In this document: in pieces, positions 12,019-25,382 of the stretch | Layout: each line of letters starts with the position of its first letter | Position numbering within the stretch: the first letter of the stretch is position 1 | Assembly: GCF_964355755.1 (NCBI RefSeq) | Contig: NC_092679.1 | Span: 23,124,432 to 23,188,431, forward strand | Length of the DNA stretch: 64,000 nucleotides | Direction of reading: 5' to 3' | Source: Antedon mediterranea | Taxonomy: Eukaryota > Echinodermata > Crinoidea > Comatulida > Antedonidae | The notes under the pieces: generated by a model | Database searches by the model: none | What the model saw: only the letters and a program-made list of their open reading frames with translations | Told to the model about the DNA's origin: nothing | Made by a program: the position numbers and the translations under genes

Positions 12019-15000
12019 AAGAAATGCACAGAGAACATCTCAACATAGAACCAACAGCTTTATATCTCATCTGAAAGATGATGTACTAGTAACTTTAATC
12101 ATAATGATGAGCTCTCTAATCTCAATGCCAGATTTGACATTTTCAAAATACTGCAACAGTACTATCATGGAGATATAGATTGATATAGATTTATATATCA
12201 TTTGTTTTAAATCTTTTTAATAGGATTCTTGTATAATATCTAAGTCAAGAATGTGGAAGGACGGAATTTCGATTAGGTTTGCTTCGTTAATGATGAGAAA
12301 TCTCAATTGAAGCTTATCAATCAACTTTTATTTTGGGATGTTGACCATACATAATAAATAAAGAGGTTTCTAATCATGCGTGACCACATAAGAGATATCA
12401 CTCAGGATCTTCTTTTTTTGTATTCATGTTAAAAGAAATACGTCCTACTTGGCAAGAAAACATAGGATGTATAATATGACAAGTCACTTGTAGCAAATGA
12501 ACAACAACAAACACATACAAAATACCAGGAAAACAAGAATGTAGGTACAAGGGTTGTTGATAACTTGATATCTTGAGTGGAGCAGAGTTTGGTTGGAGAT
12601 CGATTGAGGGGGCTAAAGTTTCCAGAAGTATGCAGCTTTTATACAGTGTACAATATAAGCAAGAACAAAAAAGGAATCTGAAACAAAATGTTGGTATGAA
12701 CTAACTCTGGTATATTTTTCTGTCTGTACGTCAAAACTACTGAACGATGGATCATGTAATCTAATCTAATACATGAAAAGCAACTTCTCTATTTCATAAT
12801 TCTATATCCAGAAATTATTTTACCCTTGAGAAATAAAAGAGTGTATAGCATACAGCCATAAACAGTAGTTACTGGACTTCTGCCATATTGCCAATAGACT
12901 ACTATTTGAACTACTGTATTTGCAAGATATAGCCGATTTTAATATTGGGGATCTTATTTGTAGGCTATAAAAATTCAAATAAAGATATAAATAATTATGA
13001 AATCAGTTATTAAAAATAAAATAAATATAAATTATTGAAAAAAATCATGTAAGGAAGTCTTGGCTTTATTTTATACAGTTTTTGAGTAGTAAATAATAAA
13101 TTACTTTAACGCCCGAAAAAAAAAAATTATTTTCCCATAATTATTACTTCCTGATGGTCAACATGTAGAAACATTTTGCCCTGCTCCTCTCTACCTATTC
13201 AGTTTACTACCATTGAATGAATGTTTAACAAGGAAGTTAGTAAATTCTTATTTTAAAAAATAAAGTTAAAAATGATTTATACTTATAAAGTCAAAAGATT
13301 GGCTATGATTTACTTTGTTTTGTAACCAGCCTCAGTCACAACAAATGACCCTGTCATTTTGGGGGTAAGGTGCTAACAAATTGTCTTCAAATACTCACGA
13401 ACACAAACAATCAAAACTTGTGTAAAAACTGACCCATAGGGTCATTATGTGATCTTATTAAAGTGTTACTAATAAATAATGAAATATATTTAACATAGCT
13501 AAAAAATATTCATAATTTAGGATAGCTAGAAACCTAATACACTTGACTGCAAGAATTATAAAGTAAACAGAAGAGTTAACCTTAGAAAGGCGATTAATTG
13601 GGAGTACTAATATTGTTGACCCAAATAAAAAGTTTAAAAATATGAAAGTAGTATTTATATATTAATATTTAATAGTAGATTTTATTATTCCAAAGGTAAA
13701 TATTAAAATTAATGATTTATACTGCTTTTTCAATTTTAAATGGATTTTTAAATCAAATATGTGTATTAATTGTGTTTTTTATAAATTTTCTTTATTGATA
13801 TTAAAGAGAAATATGGAAATGATCATCAAAATTATTATAGTAAAGTTTTATTTTTCTGTTTGCCCATTTCTTTCTGACACAGTTTTGCCTTTTCCTGAAA
13901 ATGGTCAGTAATTGACTTGAAAGAGAAAGAGTTATAGCAAATAAATAAATCAAATATCCTTCTTTTTAAAAACTTAATCATCGGTAATAAACCTTGACTT
14001 TTAAAAGAAGTGTAACTTATTGAAACTCACATTTTCTAACCATGAATCATTCATCAAACATCTTTCAACCACTACTTTTCAGTTTGGTATGATTGATAGA
14101 ATTTACTGCTCAATTTGATCTAAACATGTAAATCTTTAACTTGGGGTTTGTAAATGCTTCAGGGTATGAATGCAGATACGTAGATAAGGGGTATCTGATC
14201 GGGCATCTGCGGCAAAACGAGAAAAGTCAAAATCAGAAGCAAGGTGCTACTAATAAAAGTTAGTTATAAAAGGTACAATGTGGATCAGAAGAAAGTTGAT
14301 TGGTTGAAGTTTAAACTTTACAGAAACTGGATCAAAAGTCAAGTTCTTTTCCTAAAATTAAAATGTACAGAGACTCATGGTTCAGAATTTAATTCTGTAA
14401 GTTATAAATGTACAAAAACTGGATTAATCTCTCCTTCTCAAAATTAAAATTTTCAGAAGTAAAATTCTCTAGTTAATGATAAACTGTGCAAAAACTGATT
14501 CAAAAGTAACTTCTCTAAGTTATAGACGGTACAAAAAAGCAAGGAACCAGGATCAAACAATAATAGATAGCTATGTTTTAGAAGATTCAATAATTCTCTC
14601 AATAATGGTAGGGATTGTGGAGTGTTTCCAATGAATTTACACAATGTGGGTATTAAAAAAAGTCTTAGTTCTCAAATTACGACGTGATTGCGAAATAAGG
14701 GGGAAGTATATCACAAATTATATAATAAATTAGCAGCAATTCTCAATAAAGTTTAAAATTACCTAATAATGATGACACCAGTCCTCTTGTAGTACAGCAT
14801 GCTGATAACACTTTCACTTTCATACATAGGCACGTCAAATCATGATGCGAAAACAACAATTTCAATAAATTTCCACTCAACAAATCACTAAATCTGTAAA
14901 AAATGTTAAAGATAAACTAAATATTTAAAAAATAATAATGCAATGTAGTTTTAGCACAACAGTAGAAATTGCCAGTGGTAACATTTCTTTAGGGTGTGAT

Positions 15001-16827
15001 GCATTTTGTGAATTAAATTCATTATTGTTATCGTTCATAAAAAATAAGTATTTATATTTTCTACTGTTGTTATGTTTACTCTTTAATAAACAAAAAAACA
15101 TAAACTTATTATCTGTAAATACCGTAATAATATTTCTAAAGTGGCATGATACCAAAGTTGGCGTAACATGTGAATGGCATTTTCAGAATTCAAACAAATT
15201 TATGATCACTGCTGCACAATACAGTATTTAGAATATTTTCCACGTTTATGATACCAAAAAAAATTGTGGATGAAATCAAATTTGCCCATGGAAAATCCCT
15301 GCAAACAAAGTAACAATTACTGGTTGCTCCATTGCCTTATAAGCATGGGAAATAAGCTGGAAATGACCAGCACTTAGCTTACGAAATGGGAAATAGGCAA
15401 TACAATTATCATTAGGGAATCCACTGTCTGTGTTTCTAAAATCTCGGGAAAGACTCCAATATCCTTGAGGTACAAAGGGATTTCTTTTTTTTTATATGAA
15501 TGAATGAAAAGATATGTAAATAAAATCGTTATGATTATGAATATATGATGCTTACTTTTTACCTTTTGTGTGTATTTTGTGTACAAAATTAGAATGCAGT
15601 GCTTGCCTAGTATTGGTACATTAAGGTTATGTACTTTACCTAAATCTGTATTTATGTTTTGGGTGAACACGTACAGTATATGCACTATGCAGTTGTTCTG
15701 GGCTTGTTGAATCAGTTTCACTGGGTCCTGGGGCAACATCTAATTTATGTAGGGCAACACAAACAAATAAACTTGTTAGTCCTGATTTGCAAGCAAGTTA
15801 AAAAAGAAAAGATTACAAAAATTGTTTTCATTATTGGAATACAACAGCACAGCGCAATCTCAATCTGATGTTTGATCATTTCTGCTGCTATATCTTTCGG
15901 CCACCAGAAATTGTGAAGAAATCCAAATATCGGAGAATGATTCTGCGAGGTTTACTGCATGTAAACCCTGCACTTTTATCTAAACCTCTATTAGATTTGT
16001 GTAAAAGAAGTTTGAGACTTCTTAGTGTGAAGCTGTCTACAATCTCAGACACTTGTTGATTGAAGACAATTTCTTTCATTTGTTATTAAGGCAATCAAAT
16101 TAAATGATTTATATAAAATTAGTGTTTATAAATCAATTAATTGATGAGCAAACAAAACAATCAATCAAAATTTCTATTTCAATTATTAACAAATCTCAAA
16201 TTATCTTATAAAATTAAATTTAATGGTGCATAGTCTTCAGGAAAGTGATAAAATTTAATTACTTTCTAAAATTTTAGAATCGTAAAGTGAAATTAAGAAA
16301 TCTAAGGTTAGTTCCTTCACATTTTTCTGTCAAAAGTCATAAATCTCGCCACAAACCAGATCATTTCCTGATGGGTAACAAACATAATATGTTTTAATAA
16401 AAATATAGCTGCGTAGGCCTCAATTTCATAATGCTATTTATGTATGCCTACAAGTTTCTGCTGCGTAACGATGATAGAAGGTTATATAGATGTTCTTGTT
16501 CACGATTGATAGAGATCGTAATATTTATTTGATTAAATAAGTTACGGAAATAAACTAACAGTATTAGTGTAATCAAATACAGCAATAGAATTCAACGGAT
16601 TGATGAGGTGAATTTATACCATGAAATTTAATTTGTGATCATACACTCAATCTGATTTTTCGACCCTACAAGTCAAGTTGAATATCATAATTAATGCATG
16701 ACTTAACATGACAGGCAGTCACGTGTAAAGATTTGAACAAACCTAAACTAGACAAGTAACGTCTATAGTATTGTAATGTACATTAAGAAACGTCTAGTTT
16801 TAGTCATGGAGTAATGGTTTAATTACA
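12019..16827. other. AT-rich DNA, mostly without recognisable features
   Basis: Apart from the degenerate tandem repeat at 14,258, nothing is recognisable. Overlapping open frames of about 63 codons on both strands at 15,868-16,079 are somewhat less AT-rich than their surroundings but match no family known to me. Confidence 0.5.
14258..14560. repeat. ~70-bp degenerate tandem repeat
   Basis: AGTTATAAA.GTACA, AAAACTGGATCAAAAGT and CTTCTC-type blocks recur four or five times. Short frames on both strands here arise from the repeat. Confidence 0.6.
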
Positions 16828-16912
16828 GGTACAGTGGCACTTTAATGGGGTTGTTTGTATGTTTGCCTCTTTATCCCAGGGTCTTGGGTTCAAATCCTGC
16901 CTAAATCATAAT
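16828..16912 (+). repeat. tRNA-like head of a degraded SINE
   Basis: AGTGGCACTTTAATGG (A-box-like) and GGGTTCAAATCCTGCC (close to the consensus B-box) are separated by about 50 bp, as in a tRNA gene. The region between does not fold into a convincing tRNA, so it is read as a SINE head. Confidence 0.5.
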
Positions 16913-17487
16913 AAGAACCATGAGAAATGCAGTGTGGGTGCAACCAGAGGGTAAGTTAGATTTTGGCATTAAAAAATATCTAACAAGTTTGTTTGACTCA
17001 TGCATAGAATGTTAATATTTCTTCCTAACATTGTGGGGCAGAGGTGGAACACCAAAACTTTCTCTTTTTAACAGACCCTCCAACAATTATTTATGAGTGG
17101 CACATTTAGTTTTTTAATCACGTTTTTGTCTATGATATTTCTGATAATACTTTAAAACAACTATGTACATTCTAGTTACTATTACCAGAAGTAAATCATT
17201 TTATCTTCGGTAATCTAAATATATTCTAACATAAACACGTCTTCTTGTGGATTTGCACGGTTGTATATCGCACATATCATTACATATGTCGGCATTGATA
17301 ATAGAATAATGTCGGCTGCAACTTTTTAACCTCCGTTCGACTCATTAGCAAAGAAAACACTTACTTATGAAATTATTACATATGGGTGGGTGATTAGTGA
17401 CCCGTGCAATATTCACATTATGTCTCACAGTCAGACACCAGCAATGCCTAAATACTTCTAAAATAATAAATTGCAGAGCTACTCTTG

Positions 17488-17620
17488 TACATTTTTAGGC
17501 CTACTGTGTGGCTACATTTTTAGGCCTACTGTGTGGCTACATTGTTAGGCCTACTGTGTGGGTACATTTTTAGGCTTACTGTGTGGCTACATTTTTAGGC
17601 TTACTGTGTGGCTACATTTT
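17488..17620. repeat. 25-bp tandem repeat, about 5.3 copies
   Basis: The unit is GGCTACATTTTTAGGC followed by [C/T]TACTGTGT. Copies differ by single bases (GTTAGG, GGGTAC, GCTTAC). The array runs into a T-run at 17,617-17,625. Confidence 0.92.
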
Positions 17621-17830
17621 TTTTTCTTCCATTCACTTTTGTGGAGTAACATCCAAAAATGATATTGGTGCACAACACACTACATTCAGTTTGTTAAGGT
17701 GTTGGAGTTTTGTTTAGTGGGATGATAAATTAAAGTTATGTTGAATGGGAAGGATATTTTCATTTGTTGAGGTAAAGTTAAAGCTTCTGCCTTATAAAAA
17801 CAGATTTTCCAATTCAACTCATAAACATTC

Positions 17831-18830
17831 AAGTTGCCCTTTAAGTAACATTCACTTCAAAATCCCCATATGGTAAATACATTAAAAATTAAATTTGCAA
17901 TGCTCCGTATGCAACCTTCCTTTTCACGCAAATTCAACCTTTTTTTGACCTACATAACACATACCTATGTCATAACCATGTATATGACATAATAATGTTC
18001 ATTACTCATTTCAACTATACCATTAACATACATATATCATATTACACAAAGCATAAAAACAAAATGTGCATTGAACTCTGCCCCGTACTTAAACCCTTGA
18101 AGATCATGCACGCTTTAAACTTGTACTGATGATGCAACACAAACACAGCATAAAGTAATATGATGGTAGATGTCTGTTAGACATTCAACTGTGTACATTG
18201 CTCATTTAAAACTTATTTTCAGTAATTGTCATTATAACTTAAAATTGAATAGCATCCCTTTAAACTTAAATGTTTTGTTTCTGTTATTTGTCAAACATTA
18301 ACAAATTGTACATACATTGCCCCTTTAAACTTGATATGATTGTACATTCAATGTACCACTTACATCTCGCTATGGCTTTAGATAATGTTGACAAAATGTT
18401 GCCCTTTTAAAAAAAAACATTGCATAGAGGTCCCCTTTAAAAAATAAGAGTAAGTTTACGAAACTTGAGGAGACAACATTAATCATTCCTAAACAAGATT
18501 TTAATGGTTTTCCACCTGAATTTAGTTCAGGTCAGAGTTCACTTTCGAGAGTGATCTTTTTATTTTATACAATTTGCATTAGTTATGATTTGTTGTTTCT
18601 TTCTTTTTTTTCCCACTTAACAAAAGGTATTTGAACTACTAATTTTCTCCGAATTTGCCTAGTGGAAAACATGCTTTTATATCAATCATGCTATAAATGC
18701 ACAGATATTTAATGTATATTGCTCATTTAAACACAAAAATGTACATGAATGCTCCTTTAAACATAACATCTTGATTCTATTATAATGCTGTACACATTCA
18801 AATGTACAACGCTCCTTTAAAATTGACCTC
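17831..18830. repeat. Dispersed TGTACATTGCTCCTTTAAAC motif
   Basis: Variants of [T]GTACATTGC[C/T]CCTTTAAACTT occur near 17,831, 18,106, 18,192, 18,251, 18,307, 18,400, 18,430, 18,712, 18,741 and 18,801, at irregular spacings of 30-290 bp. This looks like an old tandem array that has decayed. Confidence 0.6.
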
Positions 18831-21800
18831 TCGTTGACCTAAATACGACATTTCTGTCATACTGTTGTTGATCAAAAATTATTCACATAATCATTCTTTG
18901 ATTTACAAAATAAATTGAGTTAGTCAATTACCTGAACAGGTGTGAGGTGGAGGGTTAACAAACGCCACGATAAATATATTAAATTATATCTGCGAATATA
19001 CTAGTCAGGTCTATATGAATTACTGCATGTGTTTTAATAGAGATTAACATTTAATTGTAAAGTACATTTCTAAATTGTACTCTCAACATGATGTTTTCAG
19101 GTCACATTTAACATTTAAAGAATGTCTTATTACATTATGTTTTAAATTATAATATACAAACACACAACATGTATCTCAACTCAACACAATATTAAATTCA
19201 ATTTAATTTTTTATTCAGAAATCTCTGATCCATAGAACATAAACAATACTTACAAATTAAAACAGTCATTTTAATTTCATATAATAGTTATTCCAAAAAT
19301 TATATGATGAAAACGATAATTTAACGAAACCAGAAGTACATGGTCTGGTTGATATCTCTTTGTATAAGCAAAATATATCGTGACAACATTTTGTTGAGTT
19401 GATTTAGCAATATCGTATTAAGAAACTGAATTTAATTTTTCTGAAAAACAAAACCTAAATTAAGGCACTTGTTTTTGTTCCTGCTTATGTTTTGTGTTCA
19501 ATTTTTTATTAACACATCAAAACAAACAAAAAACTATAAAGTTGATAGAACAATATTAAAGATGTAAAACTATATGTGTTCATAATATTGTATCGTATTT
19601 TGCCGAAAGAAACAAAATCTTGTATGAACAAAGTAGCTAACTTGAATATTATAATTTAAAAAATGTACTAAAAGTTTTATCGCCAGAAATCAATTGTTTT
19701 TACCACCCTTTTAGGGTCAACAGATCCATTAAACTCCCTTAGGGGTGTTGACAAGATAACTTTTTAAAATCGGATGTAAAAACATTAAGGTTACAGTATA
19801 GGATGTTCAACCAGGTGCCTGTTAAACAGAGGATGACCTGTTAACAGTGGTGCACACGTCCTTATCACGTTAGGGGGTCTGAAACGTGATTCGGTAAAAT
19901 TAAATTGCTTTTTTTACTTGAGGGTTGGTCAAACGATGTTAGTGTAATGTTATAATAGTGGAGGATGGTTACACATGATATTCTAGATATTTACTGAAAG
20001 GAATGTTGGGGTATGACCCATCATTAATACAGAATAAAGATATACACCTAGGAGTAACATTTTATCACAAGTTTATCTATTAAAAATGAACGCACACACC
20101 GCTGTGCACGAAGCAAACAGAATGTTTAAAAAAACGTGCGAGAATACACTTCCAAACATAAAGACACATCATACAGGATTATGTCATACTATAGACCTAC
20201 ACACACAAATTTCAAATGTCTTAAAATATTATATTTCAAAGCGATATGAGAAAAGAAAGCAGACAGTTAAAAAAGAAGATAATTACAGTAATAATTAATG
20301 AAATTGAGGACTTAACTGTACAATAAATCTCTCCATTTTATACTGCACTTTTAACAAAAAAATGATATCAATCACTTGAGGTAGAACATGACGCAAAAGA
20401 CAGATGACATTGTTATCAAAATAGTTGCGGTCCCCCCAGCATTTAGAGTTAGTCTAAAATGATACAGTTCATCACAGGCCGATAAACTACAGTAATGAGG
20501 CATAAACATTGGCTGCATACTACACAGTTCATCCGCATTTAGACATCATCAAAACAGATTTCCTAACATCATAAAAGCAACTTATATGAGCCGCTGACAG
20601 ACTTGTACCAATGATACTGACCAAGATATGTCCGCAATATATTTATTTGGTATTCGGAGAGAGTTTATTCAACTGATGAGAGTTTCTGTAGAATTGTGTG
20701 GTTATTTATGGCAAAGTTTTGGCAATCACAAGATAAGTTTATAGTTAAGCGAGGTTGTCAAAAAGATGTTGCAATATCTAGGAATATATTATAATACCTA
20801 ACCGGAAAATGTTTACTCTCTCTTTCATCCTAAACCATGAGATCGATTTAATAATGCCGTTCGGGGTAGAGCACCTTTTAATTCTCCAATATCCATTAAC
20901 CTTATGTACTGTTAGAACGGCAAATATTTGCGGAAAAATCTGTTTTCTTTATTTGCAACAGCCAAATGATGTTATATATATTATTTAATATTACTAACAT
21001 TACAATATTACTTAATAATACAAATATAAATATTATGAAAACTAATTCGACTTTACTCATCTTTACTCATCTTTTTCTATTTATTGTACAAAAGTAAATT
21101 GAAACGTTATAGAAACCGAGACATACAGCTGAGAAAAAGAATACTTTTATCTACATCCACCTAACATTTCTTTTTCCAAACAACAAATTATTATATCAAC
21201 TTGAAATAAATCAAAAACCGCTCAAATATCATCGAATTATGACCAGAAGGATATTAAAACTGTAAACACCAATTCATAACTGTGAAATAAAGTTATTCAC
21301 GGTGAGGACACACTTAGAGAGATCTAGTTGGTCAGCGCTAACACAACGGATTGCAATAAAACTGAATTATATTTATATCTGTTCCTGCTGTGCTAGGGTT
21401 AAATCTAAAGATGGTTGGAAATTATTTTATAATGATTTTAAATTAGATATAAAAATGTCTAAGTTGAACACCTGAGCCTGTCAGTTGACATTTTTGTAAT
21501 AGGAAACATGCAAGAACCACAGTGACACAGTATTATCGGTATGGTAGGCCTATATGGTTTTTGAACCAAAAAAAAATGTTATATAATCATTGTCACACTA
21601 AACAAAGTTATTATTATTTTTTTTTTAAAAACAAACTAAATAAAAAAAAAAAATGTAATTTAAAGCAAAAAATCATTTTTTGGTTAAAATTAACTGGTTC
21701 TTTTGTCTTTTTATAAGTGAAATAATAATGTTTGGTTTTTTTTCTACAGACGTGAATAACATTATTAAAACTGTAAAATAGTTAATTAAAAGTCCGATTT

Positions 21801-22404
21801 TATTAATGTTTCATGTTTTGGAGGACAATACATCTTTAAATATTAAACACAAACAATAAAAGAATATATATATCAAATATAAATTTTGTTTGTTTTGTTT
21901 TATGTTTAATTTCAATATGAGATTTATAATGATTCTAATCTATGATATGCATTAAAATAGAAACAGATGAAGAATCAGTAACTGTGGCATCACAGGTTTG
22001 GATTTAACTACCAAATTGGAAATGACAGACAAAAAGAGATCGTTATCATCTTTTATTCGCTAACCTTTCCCAAAGTACACAACATTTCAGAGTTTTGTAA
22101 CTGAAGAACAAAATTATGGAAAATGGAAAGAGCTGGTGGGCTTCAAAGAAATACTTGGGCTTGAGATGTCTGGAGGAAAATGTAAGGATTGTGCTGATTG
22201 ACTGACATCTTGATCACCTCTGCCACCAGGAAAAAAAAAATTCCCTCACAACAACTATATACACTGGCCATTTGAATGGCAAAAAGTTTAGATTGACTCT
22301 GAAAATGACATTGTAGACATGAGGTTTTGAGGTTTACCGCAAGATAAATACCTTATCACTCAATGATTCCAAACTCAAGCTGAATGCATGAAAGGACAAG
22401 ATTG
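18831..22404. other. AT-rich DNA without recognisable genes
   Basis: Poly-A/T tracts (for example 21,615-21,655) and chance frames only. Short palindromic bits at 19,690-19,760 (ACCCTTTTAGGGT, CCCTTAGGGG) could be transposon debris. Confidence 0.55.
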
Positions 22405-22640
22405 TGAGTGGCCAAGCGGTTTACAGTGGAACCGCAATACCTTGCCATATTAACATCGCCAAGGGTTTGAGCCTCACTCACTCCATAGTTCTGGTGGTAG
22501 AACGAGTTTTCTCGGATAAGGACTATAAACCATAGGTCCAGTGTACACATCTGGCTCATGTGCACTTTAAAGAACCTAAGTACATCTTTCGAGACAAGTA
22601 GGGGGTTGCCCCGGTGTACTAGTATACACACATCCACTGT
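22405..22640 (+). mobile_element. tRNA(Leu/Ser)-headed SINE, family 2
   Basis: GAGTGGCCAAGCGGTTTACA is a near-perfect tRNA A-box region of the Leu/Ser type, and CAAGGGTTTGAGCCTCACTC is a B-box about 55 bp later. The body (GGATAAGGACTATAAACCAT, AAAGAACCTAAGTACATC, AGTAGGGGGTTGCCCCGGTG) is reminiscent of conserved central domains in animal tRNA-SINEs. The open frame on the minus strand across it is incidental. Confidence 0.72.
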
Positions 22641-22729
22641 TACTCATCAAGACAGTTTGATTGTCAGCATACGCTGTTTAGGGTCACCCTCTACAAATAA
22701 GGTGTAATAAATAAATTGTTCTCTGAATA

Positions 22730-22760
22730 GGGGTGTCTCAAAAAAGGTGTTCTACTGTAC
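22730..22760. repeat. Isolated terminus of a family 4-type MITE
   Basis: GGGGTGTCTCAAAAAAGGTG then TTCTACTGTA is the inverse of CAGTGGAACACCTCCTTTTG then GGACACCC at 59,015, and resembles the right end of the element at 29,283. No matching partner end is close by. Confidence 0.5.
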
Positions 22761-25339
22761 AGAGATATGTAGTGAATATCTTTAATAACAAAGACTCTCA
22801 TCTGTTCGGGATCTCGTACACCACCTGCGCTTGTTATTCGCACCCCTCTTGTGACTTATGGCATGTACTTAGCACCCACTTCAGTTTAATTTCTCGTTTA
22901 TATATTGTATAATTGCAAATCACATTTGATAACAGATGTGGAAAGAATCCGATCATATTTGTCAATTAAAATGAGACGTATAGTTGTGTCCAGTTACATA
23001 AAAACGACATGTAATCTCTGCTAAGCAAGTTTGCACGAACAATCTCACCAGGTCATAACAAGACCAAAATGCCAATCATTTTATGGGTTTACCATCATAG
23101 TGTATCGTACTATTACATATTTGATTTTCGTATTCTTTATTCTAAATGTTATCATTGCAAATTGACGGCAGTTGACTCCAAAAATAGAAAACCTTTATTC
23201 AAAGATTCACCATTAAAGCATGAAAAAAAAATGCACTTTTTCTGAACTGCACAGAAGCAAATTCTTGATTTATAATAGGTAATAAGTCCTGGATATTCAA
23301 TACATCAAAACACATTCCAGGCATGATGTAAAGTTATGAATCTAAAGACCTATCCATCAGAGCAAACCAAAGACAAAGTTTAACATCTAGAATCATGGTA
23401 AAGAAAAATCCAATACATTTTTTTGGCAAGGTGGCACACAGGGAAAATAATTTAGTTTGGAAAGTGGGAGTTCCCCTGGCAGATAAGAGCAACACAAATC
23501 TATTTTAGGCCTACTGTACAACATCCTATAAAATATGTATCTATATGTTTGAGATATGTCAACAATAAAACATGGTCACTCGTAAAAAATTACTATGTAA
23601 TGTTTACAATTATCCAAGAAAATTATCCAAGAAATTTAGCCTAATTGGAATGACCGATATTATGAAAAAATGCAAAAAGTATGCAGAATTCAGCATAGTT
23701 ATACAAAAAAACAGCTAAAACTTGATAACTATGGTCAAACCAATTACCCACTTAACAAAATGCCCTGGGTTTCTGCAACCATGTAAAGTGCAGAATACTT
23801 TGGTTTTCTAACAACTTTCACTTGATTGCAGGTGGACACTGTGCACCTGCAGTTGAGGAGTCAACCAACATTTTCTATTTAATTCAATTGTTTTTCACAA
23901 CTATTGTATGTTGAGAACACTGTATTGAGCATCCATAGATATGAAAAGAATTTAGAATCTTGAGGGAGTGAGAGTAGTCAAGAACAGAGAATAAAAGAAA
24001 TGATTAGAGAATTTCAGATAATTTGATAAGCTAAATGTCTAGAAATAGAATATGCTATAAGAGGAATGACCCATAATTCAAATTAAAATGTTTTCATCTT
24101 ACTATAAATTAATTTTTCTTCGACCTGTCCATCTCATTACAAGGTCATCAAAATAGTTATTAATAGATCTTGGCGTGGTCTAGGAGTAAATATGAATCTC
24201 GACAGAATGTCTACACACTTTCCTGACAAAATAAATGAGTAGATTTTTAATCACATCTCAAAAAGTGCCATGTTGCTATTTTTCCTAATTATTTGATTGA
24301 TGCTGTTATTTCCATCTTCTTTAAGAATTACTGCAACTTTTAATATTAAAAACAAATTTTGGAATAATAGTAAACAGTAGCTCAAAGAAGTTGCAAGTTA
24401 AGAAGTTACAAATTGCAACTAATGAGAGCAGGTATATTATTGCTACTTGATGAAGCGAGTGGATGTCCAGATGACATCTGATGACTTGCCTTTTATTATT
24501 CTCTTTACACACTTCATTGATAGTCAGATCAGCGCCATATTTTTTTTTTTTTTAATTTACAGTGGTGTTTGCAAAAAGAGGGAACAATCTACCTGTGTGG
24601 GGTTCATGGTTGTCAAATGCCTCTGTCAAAGCGTGGTCAGGTTGAAACTTTAGTACCAACCTCACTGATGGTTACAGCCATTGGTTTACTCTATTCAGAC
24701 GTAATTGTACTGAATGTTCAGTTCACTGAGATTTAGACCAAACATTTCATACACTATGTTATATTGTTGTAATACCAAAACACAACTATCCTAGATCTGG
24801 ACAAAAATTAACTAAGGAACAAATTCACAGCAACTAAAGAGTCAATTATTATACTGTATTCCCAATTAAAAATTCTATGAATTAAACATACTGACTGAAA
24901 CGTTCAATCTTAAATGGAAAACTGACTACAGAAATCTCTGGAAAAAATGAAATCAAATTTGTACCATAAAGTCATAAACAAATTCCAATTACTATAAACA
25001 CTAATTACTTACAAATTACTGTTAAAGCCAAATTAAATTTTAACCAAATTAGAGTAAGTCTGCTTATAATCCTAGCCCTATAAAATACAGGAAATTAAGG
25101 TTGATTGAAAGCTATTCAATGTCAGGATTTTCTACTCAAAGTCACTTAAAAATTATTAATTTGTCCCTCAAAGATATTGACCATAACTGACTATTTTCTA
25201 CAGTCATTTATTATCTGCTAATGTACAGAGTTTATTAAGATCATCTTGATACAAAACTTGATTTTTCACAGAACTGTTTCTGATGCGAGATAATACTGAT
25301 TATAGTGTGTGATTAAAGAGTTCCAAATATTTGTAACTA

Positions 25340-25382
25340 GTTTAACCAGGGAAGAGTTAAATTACCTCTTCCCTGGTTTAAC
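25340..25382. repeat. Perfect 17-bp hairpin
   Basis: GTTTAACCAGGGAAGAG and its exact reverse complement CTCTTCCCTGGTTTAAC are separated by nine bases. Further partial complementarity (AACTAG / CAGTTT) adds little. It may be the relic of a small palindromic element. Confidence 0.85.

Noticed and set aside
15868-16079. Overlapping 63-codon frames on both strands with fairly normal composition
   Set aside because: No family, splice context or conservation argument. Mutual overlap makes at least one of them chance.
22356-22637. 93-codon minus-strand frame
   Set aside because: It is the antisense of a tRNA-headed SINE.
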